A stretch of 54,755 nt of DNA from Victivallales bacterium (GTDB lineage: Bacteria > Verrucomicrobiota > Lentisphaeria > Oligosphaerales > Oligosphaeraceae). A program made the position numbers and the translations under genes. Every line of letters begins with the position of its first letter. The first letter of the stretch is position 1. Below are positions 8,704 to 16,482 of the stretch, in pieces. The stretch is taken from assembly GCA_017964325.1 (NCBI GenBank), contig JAGCSE010000049.1, forward strand, positions 1-54,755, given 5' to 3'. The notes under the pieces were generated by a model that was not told the origin of the DNA, made no database searches, and saw only the letters and a list, made by a program, of their open reading frames with translations.

Positions 8704-9540
8704 ATGCAGAAAATGCTTCCTGTTCTTAGCCTGCTAATTTTTTGCGGTTGTATCTATTCCAACAAAAACACCGTAAGACCGACCAGCAGTGGAAAGGAAG
8801 CCATCTCTTCCATGAAGGATGCCATCGACAATAATGGGAAGGAATGTGTTTACAACTACAACAAGGAGGAACGAATGAACATGACAATGGATCAGATTTT
8901 AGATGAACTGTACGCTGCTGGAAAAGAATGCCTTAGAGAACGTAGCTTCTTGTATTCCCCCTGGGAACGATCTGATCGTAGAAATGAATACATTTCAAGA
9001 TTTGACAAGGCTATTTTTGCTTGTCTTGACATTCCCGCCAGAAATGGTCATGCTCTTGCGGCGTTTAGACTTGCGCAATTGTGTTCCGAGCCATATTCGT
9101 GGAAAGTGTACGACCCATCTCGCGCAGATGAGCTGAAAACACAGGCAATGGCCAATATGGTCAAGCAAGTCGAAGCTAAACCGTCATTGGCTTTTGATGC
9201 TGGTTTTGCCTACTTGTACGAGAGCGGTTCCAAGGATATTCAAAATGCGGAACGTTGTTTTCAGATTGGAGCGGATGCAGGAGACGCTTCATGCATTTGG
9301 CAATTGGGTGAAATTGCAAAAATGACAGGGCAAAAAGAACGTGCATTCCAATATTTTCTGAAGGCGGCGAAGCTTGGTCAGGGAATGGCAATGTTTGAAG
9401 TTGCCGAATGTTTTAAAAATGGCGAAGGAACTCCCGTAGATAAGGACGAAGCCATACATTGGTACAAACTATGTGTTGAATCCAAATATGCAGCGAGTTC
9501 TGATGCAGAAAATCGCCTTAAAGAGTTAAAAGCTGATTAA
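8704..9540 (+). CDS. Sel1-repeat lipoprotein
   Basis: The protein is 278 aa. A hydrophobic leader ends in FCGC (Cys16), an imperfect lipobox. After a spacer there are about three Sel1-like (TPR-type) helical repeats from residue ~155 onward. They include DIQNAERCFQIGADAGDASC, ERAFQYFLKAAKLGQGMAMF and the diagnostic NGEGTPVDKDEAIHWYKLC. Sel1 proteins act as scaffolds for protein interactions, often in the envelope, in host contact or in polymer secretion. AAGGA precedes the ATG. It begins an AT-richer stretch of envelope genes directly after tRNA-Glu. The partner is unknown. Confidence 0.85.
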   Translation: MQKMLPVLSLLIFCGCIYSNKNTVRPTSSGKEAISSMKDAIDNNGKECVYNYNKEERMNMTMDQILDELYAAGKECLRERSFLYSPWERSDRRNEYISRFDKAIFACLDIPARNGHALAAFRLAQLCSEPYSWKVYDPSRADELKTQAMANMVKQVEAKPSLAFDAGFAYLYESGSKDIQNAERCFQIGADAGDASCIWQLGEIAKMTGQKERAFQYFLKAAKLGQGMAMFEVAECFKNGEGTPVDKDEAIHWYKLCVESKYAASSDAENRLKELKAD

Positions 9541-9662
9541 CTAAATCATTTGTAATAAGAGTATTATTCTATATATGTATTAGTGAATTTATACGCAATT
9601 TGAAAAATAGTCAATGTTGATTGCATAATATAAAAAAATTATTATATTAGGAAAAATAAAAA

Positions 9663-9686
9663 CCATGTAGTACGTACAATACATGG
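9663..9686. other. Inverted repeat upstream of the proline-rich gene
   Basis: CCATGTA and TACATGG flank a loop containing the palindrome GTACGTAC, about 45 bp upstream of the next gene. This would suit an operator or mRNA hairpin, but function is not shown. Confidence 0.35.
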
Positions 9687-9735
9687 AAAAATCGGTAACT
9701 GTGTAAATATAACTCCCTAAAACTGTGTGAAGCCC

Positions 9736-10356
9736 ATGGAAAACCACCCCAATAATCCCATCCCGCCGAACGCCCCCGTCCCTCCGAATGCCCCCGTCCA
9801 GCCAAATGCTATTCCCGTACAACCAAAATATAATCCACCTGTCCAGCCGAACACCCCCGTCCAGCCGAATGCAATTCCCGTACAACCAAAATATAATCCA
9901 CCTGTCCAGCCGAATGCAATTCCCGTACAACCAAAATATAATGCACCTGTCCAGCCGAATGCACCTGTCCAGCCGAACGCACCTATGCAACCAAACTATA
10001 GCGCGCCTGTAGTTCAACCGAACGCCCCCATAATACAACCGAACGCATCCGCACAGCCAAACTACAATACCCCTTACCAGCCCCCAAAAAGCACGAATCA
10101 GATCATAGATTTCTTTACTTTCAAGTTCATGATCCTGGAGGTGATTTTACCCATTATCTTCGCCCTATGCCTGCTTGGATTGGTTGTCTGGAGCTTCAAT
10201 ATCATTAGCAAACATTTTATCATGGGGTTATTTGTCCTCGTCGGCGGCTTTTTGGGATTGCGCATCGCCTTCGAACTAGTCATGGTAATGTTTTCTATTT
10301 TGGGAACCTTGCGGCAAATTCGCGACAAACTCCCTGATAAGAATACCCAGCACTAA
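9736..10356 (+). CDS. Proline/asparagine repeat protein with DUF4282 membrane domain
   Basis: The protein is 206 aa from ATG 9736; a GTG at 9727 is an alternative start. The first ~110 residues are a low-complexity array of PVQPNAP and IPVQPKYNP units, visible at DNA level as tandem near-identical 21-60 nt blocks, and predicted disordered. The rest contains TNQIIDFFTFKFMILEVILP, two membrane helices and the ending ILGTLRQIRDKL. This fits DUF4282 (two-helix domain with a charged RDR/RDK tail). It lies 21 nt before a second DUF4282 gene. Function of the family is unknown; the repeat region may bind proteins on the cytoplasmic face. Repeat number is likely unstable. Confidence 0.75.
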   Translation: MENHPNNPIPPNAPVPPNAPVQPNAIPVQPKYNPPVQPNTPVQPNAIPVQPKYNPPVQPNAIPVQPKYNAPVQPNAPVQPNAPMQPNYSAPVVQPNAPIIQPNASAQPNYNTPYQPPKSTNQIIDFFTFKFMILEVILPIIFALCLLGLVVWSFNIISKHFIMGLFVLVGGFLGLRIAFELVMVMFSILGTLRQIRDKLPDKNTQH

Positions 10357-10377
10357 CTTTCGGAGGTTGTGATAATT

Positions 10378-11112
10378 ATGCAAAGTGACCCTATCGGAAG
10401 ATCTCCGGCCAAACCTCCATATTATTGGGGAGGTAACATAATCGTGGGAATTCTTTTGTCGCCGTTGTTTGGCTTTGGAATAGGACTGACCATTTTCGAA
10501 ATCACCATGCCGCGCTACCAAGTCTCCGTGACTCTCCCCTCATCATTGGGGGATGCAGTTGGCAAGGCGATGTTGCGCGAAAAAATGCGAGAGGTCGAAA
10601 TGCCGCATGTCTGGAAAATCAAACTATGCATGTGGCTGGCGCTTCTTTTGGCAATGTTTTGTGCCGTGGCGTGGGTACAGTGGTCCATCAGCAAACGTCG
10701 TTTGGAACTACGCAAGTCAGATCCATCTGCAGCCGAGGAGTTTGACAAATCTGTCGCCTTACAAGAACCTCGTATGTGGATTTTGCAAGTTTGGCAATAC
10801 CTGTGCGAACTTGCAACACCAAATGGACGGCAACGCATGGTGAAATGGCTGGCGGATTTCTTCAATTTCAAAGTGTTGCTTATTGAAATACTAGCACCAT
10901 TTCTGTATATCATGTCACTCTTATATATCACTGGAAAAGGCATCGATTTATCGGCAAAAATCGCTGTGCAATATAAAATCGGAGGCATTTTCGGAGGAAT
11001 AACCTATTTCCTTATTGAGGCTATACTATGCCGTCTCACAATAGAATATTTCATGGTGCCATTTTCGGTACAGGGTATCCTGCGCGATATCCATGACCGA
11101 ATAACATCATAA
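10378..11112 (+). CDS. DUF4282 membrane protein with additional N-terminal helices
   Basis: The protein is 244 aa. ATG 10378 is preferred over GTG 10369 because GGAGG at 10363-10367 is 10 nt from the ATG and would touch the GTG. Two N-terminal helices (IIVGILLSPLFGFGIGLTIF and a segment around LWLALLLAMFCAVAW) precede a C-terminal DUF4282 domain that starts at WLADFFNFKVLLIEILAPF and ends QGILRDIHDRI. This parallels the neighbouring protein, so the two are probably paralogous subunits of one membrane complex. A terminator follows. Function unknown. Confidence 0.75.
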   Translation: MQSDPIGRSPAKPPYYWGGNIIVGILLSPLFGFGIGLTIFEITMPRYQVSVTLPSSLGDAVGKAMLREKMREVEMPHVWKIKLCMWLALLLAMFCAVAWVQWSISKRRLELRKSDPSAAEEFDKSVALQEPRMWILQVWQYLCELATPNGRQRMVKWLADFFNFKVLLIEILAPFLYIMSLLYITGKGIDLSAKIAVQYKIGGIFGGITYFLIEAILCRLTIEYFMVPFSVQGILRDIHDRITS

Positions 11113-11135
11113 AGCGCTATTCCGAGACCAATGCT

Positions 11136-11156
11136 TGGGCATGCTGCCCATTTTTT
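11136..11156 (+). terminator. Terminator after the DUF4282 pair
   Basis: TGGGCA-TGC-TGCCCA forms a 6-bp hairpin followed immediately by six T. Confidence 0.8.
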
Positions 11157-11522
11157 CTTTACTGAAGGGAGGAAACACCTTTGACGAGCAGTTACTCGTT
11201 GCCGATTATGAGTCCAGACCAAGTCGGAAAGATCAATGAAACTGTGCACATCCGCATCCATACTCAATATGGATGCGTGAAATACAATGTTACAAATGAC
11301 AGATTAAAAACTAGTTCGAGATTCCTGACATAATTCTGTTTTCAGACATTATTTTTGAGAAAAGCTGGCTTGCAAACAGCATTTTTGGCATTATACTATT
11401 ACCTGCTGAACAGCATTCGGCTGCACAGCGTTGTATTGTTTAACCAAGGAGCTTTCAAACCATAAAAAAAAGCATTTTTCTCCCTACATAGTCAGCGGTA
11501 AACCGTTGATATAGTGCTTTGT
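11157..11522. other. Intergenic region with hairpins and a doubtful 50-codon ORF
   Basis: Between the terminator and the palindromic leader there is no clear gene. A 50-codon frame from TTG 11181 to TAA 11333 has a strong AGGGAGG 7 nt upstream but no recognisable family. Inside it lies a perfect 10-bp hairpin (11253-11277, CGCATCCATA/TATGGATGCG). A smaller hairpin around CAGCGGT-AA-ACCGTTG lies at about 11493-11508. The region is AT-rich and probably also carries the promoter of the downstream operon. Confidence 0.4.
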
Positions 11523-11654
11523 GACACTCTAAAATTAGGACCTTTGGATTTACGCAATAGCATACACAGAGCGCTCAACCTTGAGCGTCTCATTTCATTA
11601 TTGCGTAGGTTGTCCTAAACCTTAGAGTGTCTTGGATTGAGATGCTCTTTTTTT
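11523..11654 (+). promoter_or_regulatory. Long palindromic leader element (candidate structured RNA or attenuator)
   Basis: Nested perfect pairings: 11523-11532 with 11622-11631 (10 bp), 11535-11541 with 11612-11618 (7 bp), 11551-11559 with 11599-11607 (9 bp). A terminal hairpin CGCTCAA-CC-TTGAGCG (11572-11587) has a flanking GAG/CTC extension. The 3' arm of the outer stem can instead pair AGAGTGT (11624-11630) with ATGCTCT (11642-11648), with two G-U pairs, followed by T6. That would be a terminator-like fold exclusive with the outer stem. The element ends about 37 nt before the start of the PEGA/CsgG-like operon. No known riboswitch family was recognised. A mobile palindromic repeat is the other explanation. 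Confidence 0.5.
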
Positions 11655-11690
11655 GTGCTTGAATTCCGCAGAATGTTTAAGGAGAAAAAA

Positions 11691-12761
11691 ATGTCCAAGG
11701 CAATCGTTACGTTTTTGGCGGCAAGTGTCATGATGTCTTTATGTTTGGCACAGGAGGAGGCTGCTCAACAGGGTGTACAAGAAGGCGTGCAGAAAGTCAT
11801 ACTGAAGATTTCCACAGTCGAAACTGTAGGGACGAGAACGCAAAAAACATGGAATCCGCCCGCGCCGCCCATGGCCTTGCAGGAAGTTCCGTATAATGAA
11901 CAGGATATAGCCAAAGCGACGCCAGAAGAGGCAAGGCGTATGTCAAAGGAGAATCATGAACAACGAATTGCCAATCAGAGAGCGCAAGCAGCCCTTGCAC
12001 TAGATGCTTTCCTTGCTGCGTCCAAGCATTATGAGGGGGTCAAAAAGCAATTGGAGGGAACTACTTTTGGCCGTCAGGTGATATTGGCCGTTGATAAATT
12101 CTCCGGCATGGCTGGTGAATATTTTGATTCCGACTGCATTGAGTTCTTCCATCGCATGGACATGGATGAAGGGGATAAGGAATCATATTTGAAAGATATG
12201 AAAACTTCGGATCTTGTCACGGCGCCGTATTTCATTAAGCTTGTGTTTGATGATCCGCGCATTGAAACGGGAAAAGTGAACATGAATGGTCAGGAAATCA
12301 AAATGACCAAAATGATACAGTCGGTGACCTATTCCATCCAAGCATTGTCGGGCAAAATCATCACCTCCGGGAATGTAAAGAAAGAAAAAAAGAGCAGGAC
12401 GACAAATGCAATTGTCACGAATGGCGCCGATGAGAACATGATCGTCGAATTAATTGAGGAATCGCTGGCGGAAGTTGCAAAACGCATCAACAAGTTCTTT
12501 GTGGCAAAGGCTAGCATCAAATTGATCGGCCCCAAGAAGGATGAGGATTTCGATCCCGAGGCCGCAACTATCGAAATAGATGGTACGCAATATGATGCTG
12601 ATGAGGAATTCTCAGTCATGAAAGGAAACCATGTCATTGTCATTGACATGGATGGTTTCAAGCAGAAGGGAAGCACGAGAATTTCAATCAAGAAAGATGG
12701 ACAGATTAAGATTTCCATGAAAAAAGTCGTTGTAAAACAAGAAGCTGATGATGCCGAGTAA
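11691..12761 (+). CDS. Exported protein with C-terminal PEGA-like domain
   Basis: The protein is 356 aa. ATG 11691 is chosen for AAGGAG 6 nt upstream and because it exposes a signal peptide (KAIVTFLAASVMMSLCLAQ); an upstream TTG frame would bury it. The middle (about 190-270) has an LpoB/CsgG-like character: VTYSIQALSGKIITSG followed by a helix VELIEESLAEVAKRINKFF. The last ~80 residues (ATIEIDGTQYDADEEFSVMKG and following, ending in Lys-rich beta strands) resemble a PEGA domain, a surface beta-sandwich. It is first of three exported proteins with short gaps, so an envelope assembly is likely. Exact function unknown. Confidence 0.7.
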   Translation: MSKAIVTFLAASVMMSLCLAQEEAAQQGVQEGVQKVILKISTVETVGTRTQKTWNPPAPPMALQEVPYNEQDIAKATPEEARRMSKENHEQRIANQRAQAALALDAFLAASKHYEGVKKQLEGTTFGRQVILAVDKFSGMAGEYFDSDCIEFFHRMDMDEGDKESYLKDMKTSDLVTAPYFIKLVFDDPRIETGKVNMNGQEIKMTKMIQSVTYSIQALSGKIITSGNVKKEKKSRTTNAIVTNGADENMIVELIEESLAEVAKRINKFFVAKASIKLIGPKKDEDFDPEAATIEIDGTQYDADEEFSVMKGNHVIVIDMDGFKQKGSTRISIKKDGQIKISMKKVVVKQEADDAE

Positions 12762-12774
12762 GGAGTTATCGAAA

Positions 12775-13800
12775 ATGAGAAAAATTGCTTTGTTTTTTGT
12801 CTGCGGTTTCGTAAGCCTGTTTGTCGGCTGTATATCGTACACTGGGGCGATTATGCCAGGTGACGATGCTGTCGATGAAGGCAATCGCGCATTTGCGCAG
12901 AAAGCCGCACAGGAATATGCGCAACGCCAGCAATTTAAGCGTGAAGTGACTATCCAGGAGGCAGAAGGGATGAGGCTGTTCCTTAGTCCGGAATATGTTC
13001 CGCGAACCAACAACCCCAGAGTCAATGAACTTTGCCGGAACATTGAGATCAGACGCGCCATAGCCCAAAGTGCAAAGGCCTGCCTGAAGGAAATCGTAAA
13101 CAATCTGCAGGATTTGAAGCTTGTCGGGGAAAATGCTCCGGCGATGGTTTCGGTTCAAGCCGATGACAATCCAGCCACTTCTCAAATATATAAAATTGCA
13201 TATAACATAGCCAATGTCGATATGCAGCTTCGTGAAACGTCAAATGTATTGAACAAAAAAGAAACCATTTGTACATGGGTGGCGAATGCGTCTGTTGAGA
13301 TTAAAATGATAGCCCCGAATGGAAATGCCGTTTTCAATTTCAGCGCCATGGGCACTGCATCGCAAAGCGACGATGGGAGCAGACGGCCAAATGCCACCAT
13401 GCTTGAAGAAGCCGCGGTGGAGGGTGTGAAACTCGCAATGAAAAAATATTCATTGAAATTCGGGCCTGTCCTATATGTTGTGGAAACTTGCCAGAATGGA
13501 GAGTTCGCTCGCATCAATGCAGGAACGAATTTCGGCCTTAAGCCAGGAATGAAAATAGAATTCTTCCATTGCCGCATGCAAGAGGGATTGGATGGACAGC
13601 CGGAAGCCATTGAGACACGTGTGGCTTTGGGAACGATCGGGGTGGCCAATGCACCAATCAACGAGGATAGCGCCTGGGTGCATATAGATGGATATGACAA
13701 GAATGCCCCCCGTACCGTCTTCCGCTGGACTTCAGCACGTGTTGTCCAAGGAGAGGGATCGACTGGTAATCTGCAAATCCCTGGGCTTTCAAATTTTTAA
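12775..13800 (+). CDS. Lipoprotein, CsgG/FlgT-like, unknown function
   Basis: The protein is 341 aa. ATG 12775 is 9 nt after AAGGAG and gives a proper lipoprotein leader ending LFVGC (Cys19). Upstream in-frame ATGs (12748, 12751) lack a ribosome site and overlap the previous gene. The N-terminal half includes IEIRRAIAQSAKACLKEI and QIYKIAYNIANVDMQL. The latter half has VEGVKLAMKKYSLKFGP followed by LYVVETCQNGEFARINAG and NFGLKPGMKIEFF, a strand pattern like the FlgT C-terminal or CsgG-associated beta barrel (residues ~240-320). It starts 13 nt after its neighbour and precedes another protein with the same C-terminal style. Assignment to a named family needs profile comparison. Confidence 0.65.
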   Translation: MRKIALFFVCGFVSLFVGCISYTGAIMPGDDAVDEGNRAFAQKAAQEYAQRQQFKREVTIQEAEGMRLFLSPEYVPRTNNPRVNELCRNIEIRRAIAQSAKACLKEIVNNLQDLKLVGENAPAMVSVQADDNPATSQIYKIAYNIANVDMQLRETSNVLNKKETICTWVANASVEIKMIAPNGNAVFNFSAMGTASQSDDGSRRPNATMLEEAAVEGVKLAMKKYSLKFGPVLYVVETCQNGEFARINAGTNFGLKPGMKIEFFHCRMQEGLDGQPEAIETRVALGTIGVANAPINEDSAWVHIDGYDKNAPRTVFRWTSARVVQGEGSTGNLQIPGLSNF

Positions 13801-13829
13801 AATGTGATTCTTAAGGAGGACAATCACCG

Positions 13830-14774
13830 ATGAATAAATTCTTCCTATTGCTTTTTGGTGTTTTTTTCACAATTTCTCTTGCGGTCGCCCAAGATGATGC
13901 AGAAGAGAATGGTCCGGACATGCGTCCGATGGTTTACATTGATGCAAAAGCCATAGAGAACAAGTCTGATAATAAAGACGCCAATTTCAAGGGACTCATT
14001 GACCGCCTAAACAATGGCCTGACCGAATGTGGAGTTTATCGCGTTCTCAATTCATCTGATTTGGCTACCGGAGCACAAGACGATGATATATTCAAGGTTG
14101 TTGCGGATGATGGCGGCAAGGAGTCCAAAGTGGAGACTCCGGCCATGAAGATATACATGACCATCATGCAATATGGCTATGCAAAAAATACCGATAAGGA
14201 TATGTATGGCAATGTATCGGCTGTATATCAGGCAAAAATTGAATTGATCTTGAGAGTGGTTGATATGCGCACGAAAGAGACGCTGAAATCAAAGAACATT
14301 TCCAGATCCGCCACTGGAACAGCCACTGCTCAGGCAAATCTTGTGGAGCAGGTTTTGCAGGAGGCGAACAAAAAGGTTGTCAATGACATCATCGACGAAC
14401 TTATCAAAATCACTCCATTCGGAGTATTGGATGTTGAAGGCAAGGAAGTGTTGATTGATGCACCCGGCAATCGCCTTGTCAAGGGACAGGAGCTGCCTGT
14501 CTTCAAAAAGGGAAAGAAGGTTAAGAACAAGCGAACAGGGAAGATGACGGCAAGGGAGAGCCAAGTCGCGACGATTTCTGTCGTGAGCATTGGAGAAGAT
14601 TCCGTTACCTGCGTGCTGAAATCTGGAGAGCTCCCTCCCGATGAGGATGCCGAGGAAGGCTCTGAATTTGACAAATACATCGTACGCATTCCAGACAAGG
14701 ATGCTTCATCCGCTACTCAAGCGGCTCCCGCTCAAGCGCCTTTGCCGGCGAATAAGAATGTAGCGCCATTCTAG
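13830..14774 (+). CDS. Exported CsgG-like protein with FlgT_C-like domain
   Basis: The protein is 314 aa with a signal peptide (FFLLLFGVFFTISLAVAQ) and AAGGAGG upstream. Residues ~30-200 read like a CsgG-type alpha/beta domain: MVYIDAKAIEN, a helix LIDRLNNGLTECGVYRVL, and a strand-rich block ending in a long helix (ANKKVVNDIIDELI). Residues ~205-290 (LDVEGKEVLIDAPGNRLVKG, then SQVATISVVSIGEDSVTCVL) resemble the FlgT C-terminal domain. The tail is Ala/Pro rich. Last gene of the three-gene unit, followed by a strong terminator. CsgG relatives form outer membrane secretion pores or regulators of them; whether this one does is not shown. Confidence 0.7.
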   Translation: MNKFFLLLFGVFFTISLAVAQDDAEENGPDMRPMVYIDAKAIENKSDNKDANFKGLIDRLNNGLTECGVYRVLNSSDLATGAQDDDIFKVVADDGGKESKVETPAMKIYMTIMQYGYAKNTDKDMYGNVSAVYQAKIELILRVVDMRTKETLKSKNISRSATGTATAQANLVEQVLQEANKKVVNDIIDELIKITPFGVLDVEGKEVLIDAPGNRLVKGQELPVFKKGKKVKNKRTGKMTARESQVATISVVSIGEDSVTCVLKSGELPPDEDAEEGSEFDKYIVRIPDKDASSATQAAPAQAPLPANKNVAPF

Positions 14775-14789
14775 AAAAATTGGCTTTTC

Positions 14790-14825
14790 GCCCCGATCGA
14801 GGTTTTGCCCGATCGGGGCTTTTGT
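14790..14825 (+). terminator. Terminator of the PEGA/CsgG-like operon
   Basis: A perfect 10-bp stem, GCCCCGATCG/CGATCGGGGC, with a 10-nt loop is followed by TTTTG. Confidence 0.9.
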
Positions 14826-15269
14826 GTTTATTGGTCAGCTTGAATTCGCTGGTTAGCTATCGTCAGTCGTCGAACTCTTTACAGGAACTGTAGGAGTCAC
14901 AGGATTGTGTCTCGATGAGTTGGCTAAATCTGGCCGACGGCGTCGAAGTAATCTATTTATTTCGTATTATCTGCGTTTTTTAAGTTATTGTAATTTTGTA
15001 CTACTATCGTTAATTTTCTTGCTGCCTAATCGTCTAATCGTCTCGCGTCTAACGTCTTGCCGTCTATCGTCTCCGCTTTTCTCACGTCTCACGTCTCTCG
15101 TCTCACGTCCTCCCCCAGCAGGAGGCGCAATGGCGTCGCCATCACGCGGTTTGACATGAGACAATAAGACATGAGAGGAAAAGATTGCATGATGATTATT
15201 TGGTTGCGACCTGACCACTCCATGTCTTTCATACATTTCGTGGTTACAATTCAATGACTTGACAGATAA
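14826..15269. repeat. Intergenic region with degenerate CGTCT repeats
   Basis: There is no gene here. From about 15022 to 15112 the sequence is dominated by irregular repeats of CGTCT spaced 5-10 bp (CGTCTAAT, CGTCTAAC, CGTCTATC, CACGTCTCACGTCT). A GC-rich short palindrome follows near 15130 (ATGGCG-T-CGCCAT). The left part is plain AT-rich sequence. Confidence 0.6.
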
Positions 15270-16454
15270 TTACGCATTCAGATTTCCCAAGAACCCTTGC
15301 GAGAAGAAGACAGGCTGGTAGCCGGCCTCGACCAGACAGCGTGTCGCCGTCTCAAGCCGTTTCAGGTGGTCGGGCAAATAGTTGTCGTAGTACGGGAAGG
15401 AGTATTGCTCATGGCTGGCGACGCCTAGAATCTCCGTGCCGCGCTCTTCGTTCCGTTTGATCGCGACGGCGTATTTCTTCGGTATCTCCGCCAATGGCAC
15501 AAGATTGCAGCAGACGGTGTTATGGAAGAAACTGACGCCGAGCTGCGGATCGTAATAGACGATGTTCTTGTCCATGAAATCCTTCTCCTCCTGCATGCCG
15601 TAGTGCATGGCCATGCCCGCCAATTCGTTGCCGCAATCGACGCCCGAAAGGCTCCGTTTCTCAATGCTCTTCATGTTGCCGCCGCGTTGACGGTCCTCCA
15701 GGCTCGGCCCGCCCATGACGCGCAGGCGGAAGTTGTTGCTGTAGGCGGTTACACCGCGGCGGATCGCCTCCTGCGCGACGGCCGGATGCACGTTCGCCCA
15801 ATGAATCACGACGGGGGCGATGAAGCATTCAGGCCCTGCAAAACGTTCTATCTCCTTCTGCACCATGTCCCAATGCTTGCCGAAGGTCTCCGCCGTCGCC
15901 TCCGCGTAGGGGCGGTCAGGAAATTCGCTGTAGGCATGGAAGGAGAATTTCAGCCAGTCGGAATTGTCCTGGAATTCCGACTTCCAAATGGCGGGCATGT
16001 CCTTCAGCAAAAATTCTTCATGATCATTGTGATAGAACGAATTAAGCGTCACTTTGAAACCGTATTTGTCATGGATTTTCTTCAGTGCGGCCAGATAAAA
16101 ATGGTCGAACGCCTTCTTCGGACGCTGTTTGGAAAGATCCGTGAAGAGGAAGCTGTGATCGTCGATGAAGAAGTTGAAGCGTTTGAACGACTTTTTGTCC
16201 CAAACCAATGTCAGTTCCTGCGAATACGTTCCGTACGGCGTCACGACGGATGCCTTCACGACGTTGACGCGTTGCGTCAGTTCGACTTCCGCCGAAAAAT
16301 GCCGCCCTTCCATGACGGCGGGCTGCTCATTGACCGTCACGGGCCAGCCGCCTTCGCTGATGCCCTGCACCGTCACTTTCAATGATTTTTTGCCTTCCTT
16401 GCCGTGGTTGTGGTTCAGAATGGCGCCTTGACGATAATTCGTGATTTCGATCAT
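15270..16454 (-). CDS. Polysaccharide deacetylase-like protein with N-terminal Ig-like domain
   Basis: The protein is 394 aa with AAAGGA 8 nt before the ATG and no signal peptide. Residues 1-85 form an Ig-like beta-sandwich (SLKVTVQGISEGGWPVTV, then VVTPYGTYSQELTLVW). Residues from ~92 begin FNFFIDDHSFLF, where D98-D99 could be the NodB-type metal-binding pair. FSFHAYSEFPDRPY and VVIHWANVHP give possible metal-ligand histidines, and FFSQGFLGNL ends the barrel. This suggests a (beta/alpha)-barrel hydrolase of the polysaccharide deacetylase superfamily, but the match is weak and a wider TIM-barrel enzyme is possible. Third gene after the helicase and GH36 lipoprotein, 28 nt downstream. Confidence 0.55.
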   Translation of the reverse strand: MIEITNYRQGAILNHNHGKEGKKSLKVTVQGISEGGWPVTVNEQPAVMEGRHFSAEVELTQRVNVVKASVVTPYGTYSQELTLVWDKKSFKRFNFFIDDHSFLFTDLSKQRPKKAFDHFYLAALKKIHDKYGFKVTLNSFYHNDHEEFLLKDMPAIWKSEFQDNSDWLKFSFHAYSEFPDRPYAEATAETFGKHWDMVQKEIERFAGPECFIAPVVIHWANVHPAVAQEAIRRGVTAYSNNFRLRVMGGPSLEDRQRGGNMKSIEKRSLSGVDCGNELAGMAMHYGMQEEKDFMDKNIVYYDPQLGVSFFHNTVCCNLVPLAEIPKKYAVAIKRNEERGTEILGVASHEQYSFPYYDNYLPDHLKRLETATRCLVEAGYQPVFFSQGFLGNLNA

Positions 16455-16482
16455 GAGTTTTTCCTTTGTTGTTGATATTTAA

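Noticed and set aside
9589..10038. 149-aa minus-strand ORF with repeated WIIFWLYGN-like segments
   Set aside because: It is the antisense reading of the proline-rich repeats of the plus-strand gene.
11523..11631. Integron attC site
   Set aside because: The palindrome is long enough, but neither end shows the conserved RYYYAAC/GTTRRRY core sites and there is no integrase or cassette array nearby.
8300..15269. tRNA-Glu as integration site with flanking att repeats
   Set aside because: No second copy of the tRNA 3' end and no integrase were seen in the window.
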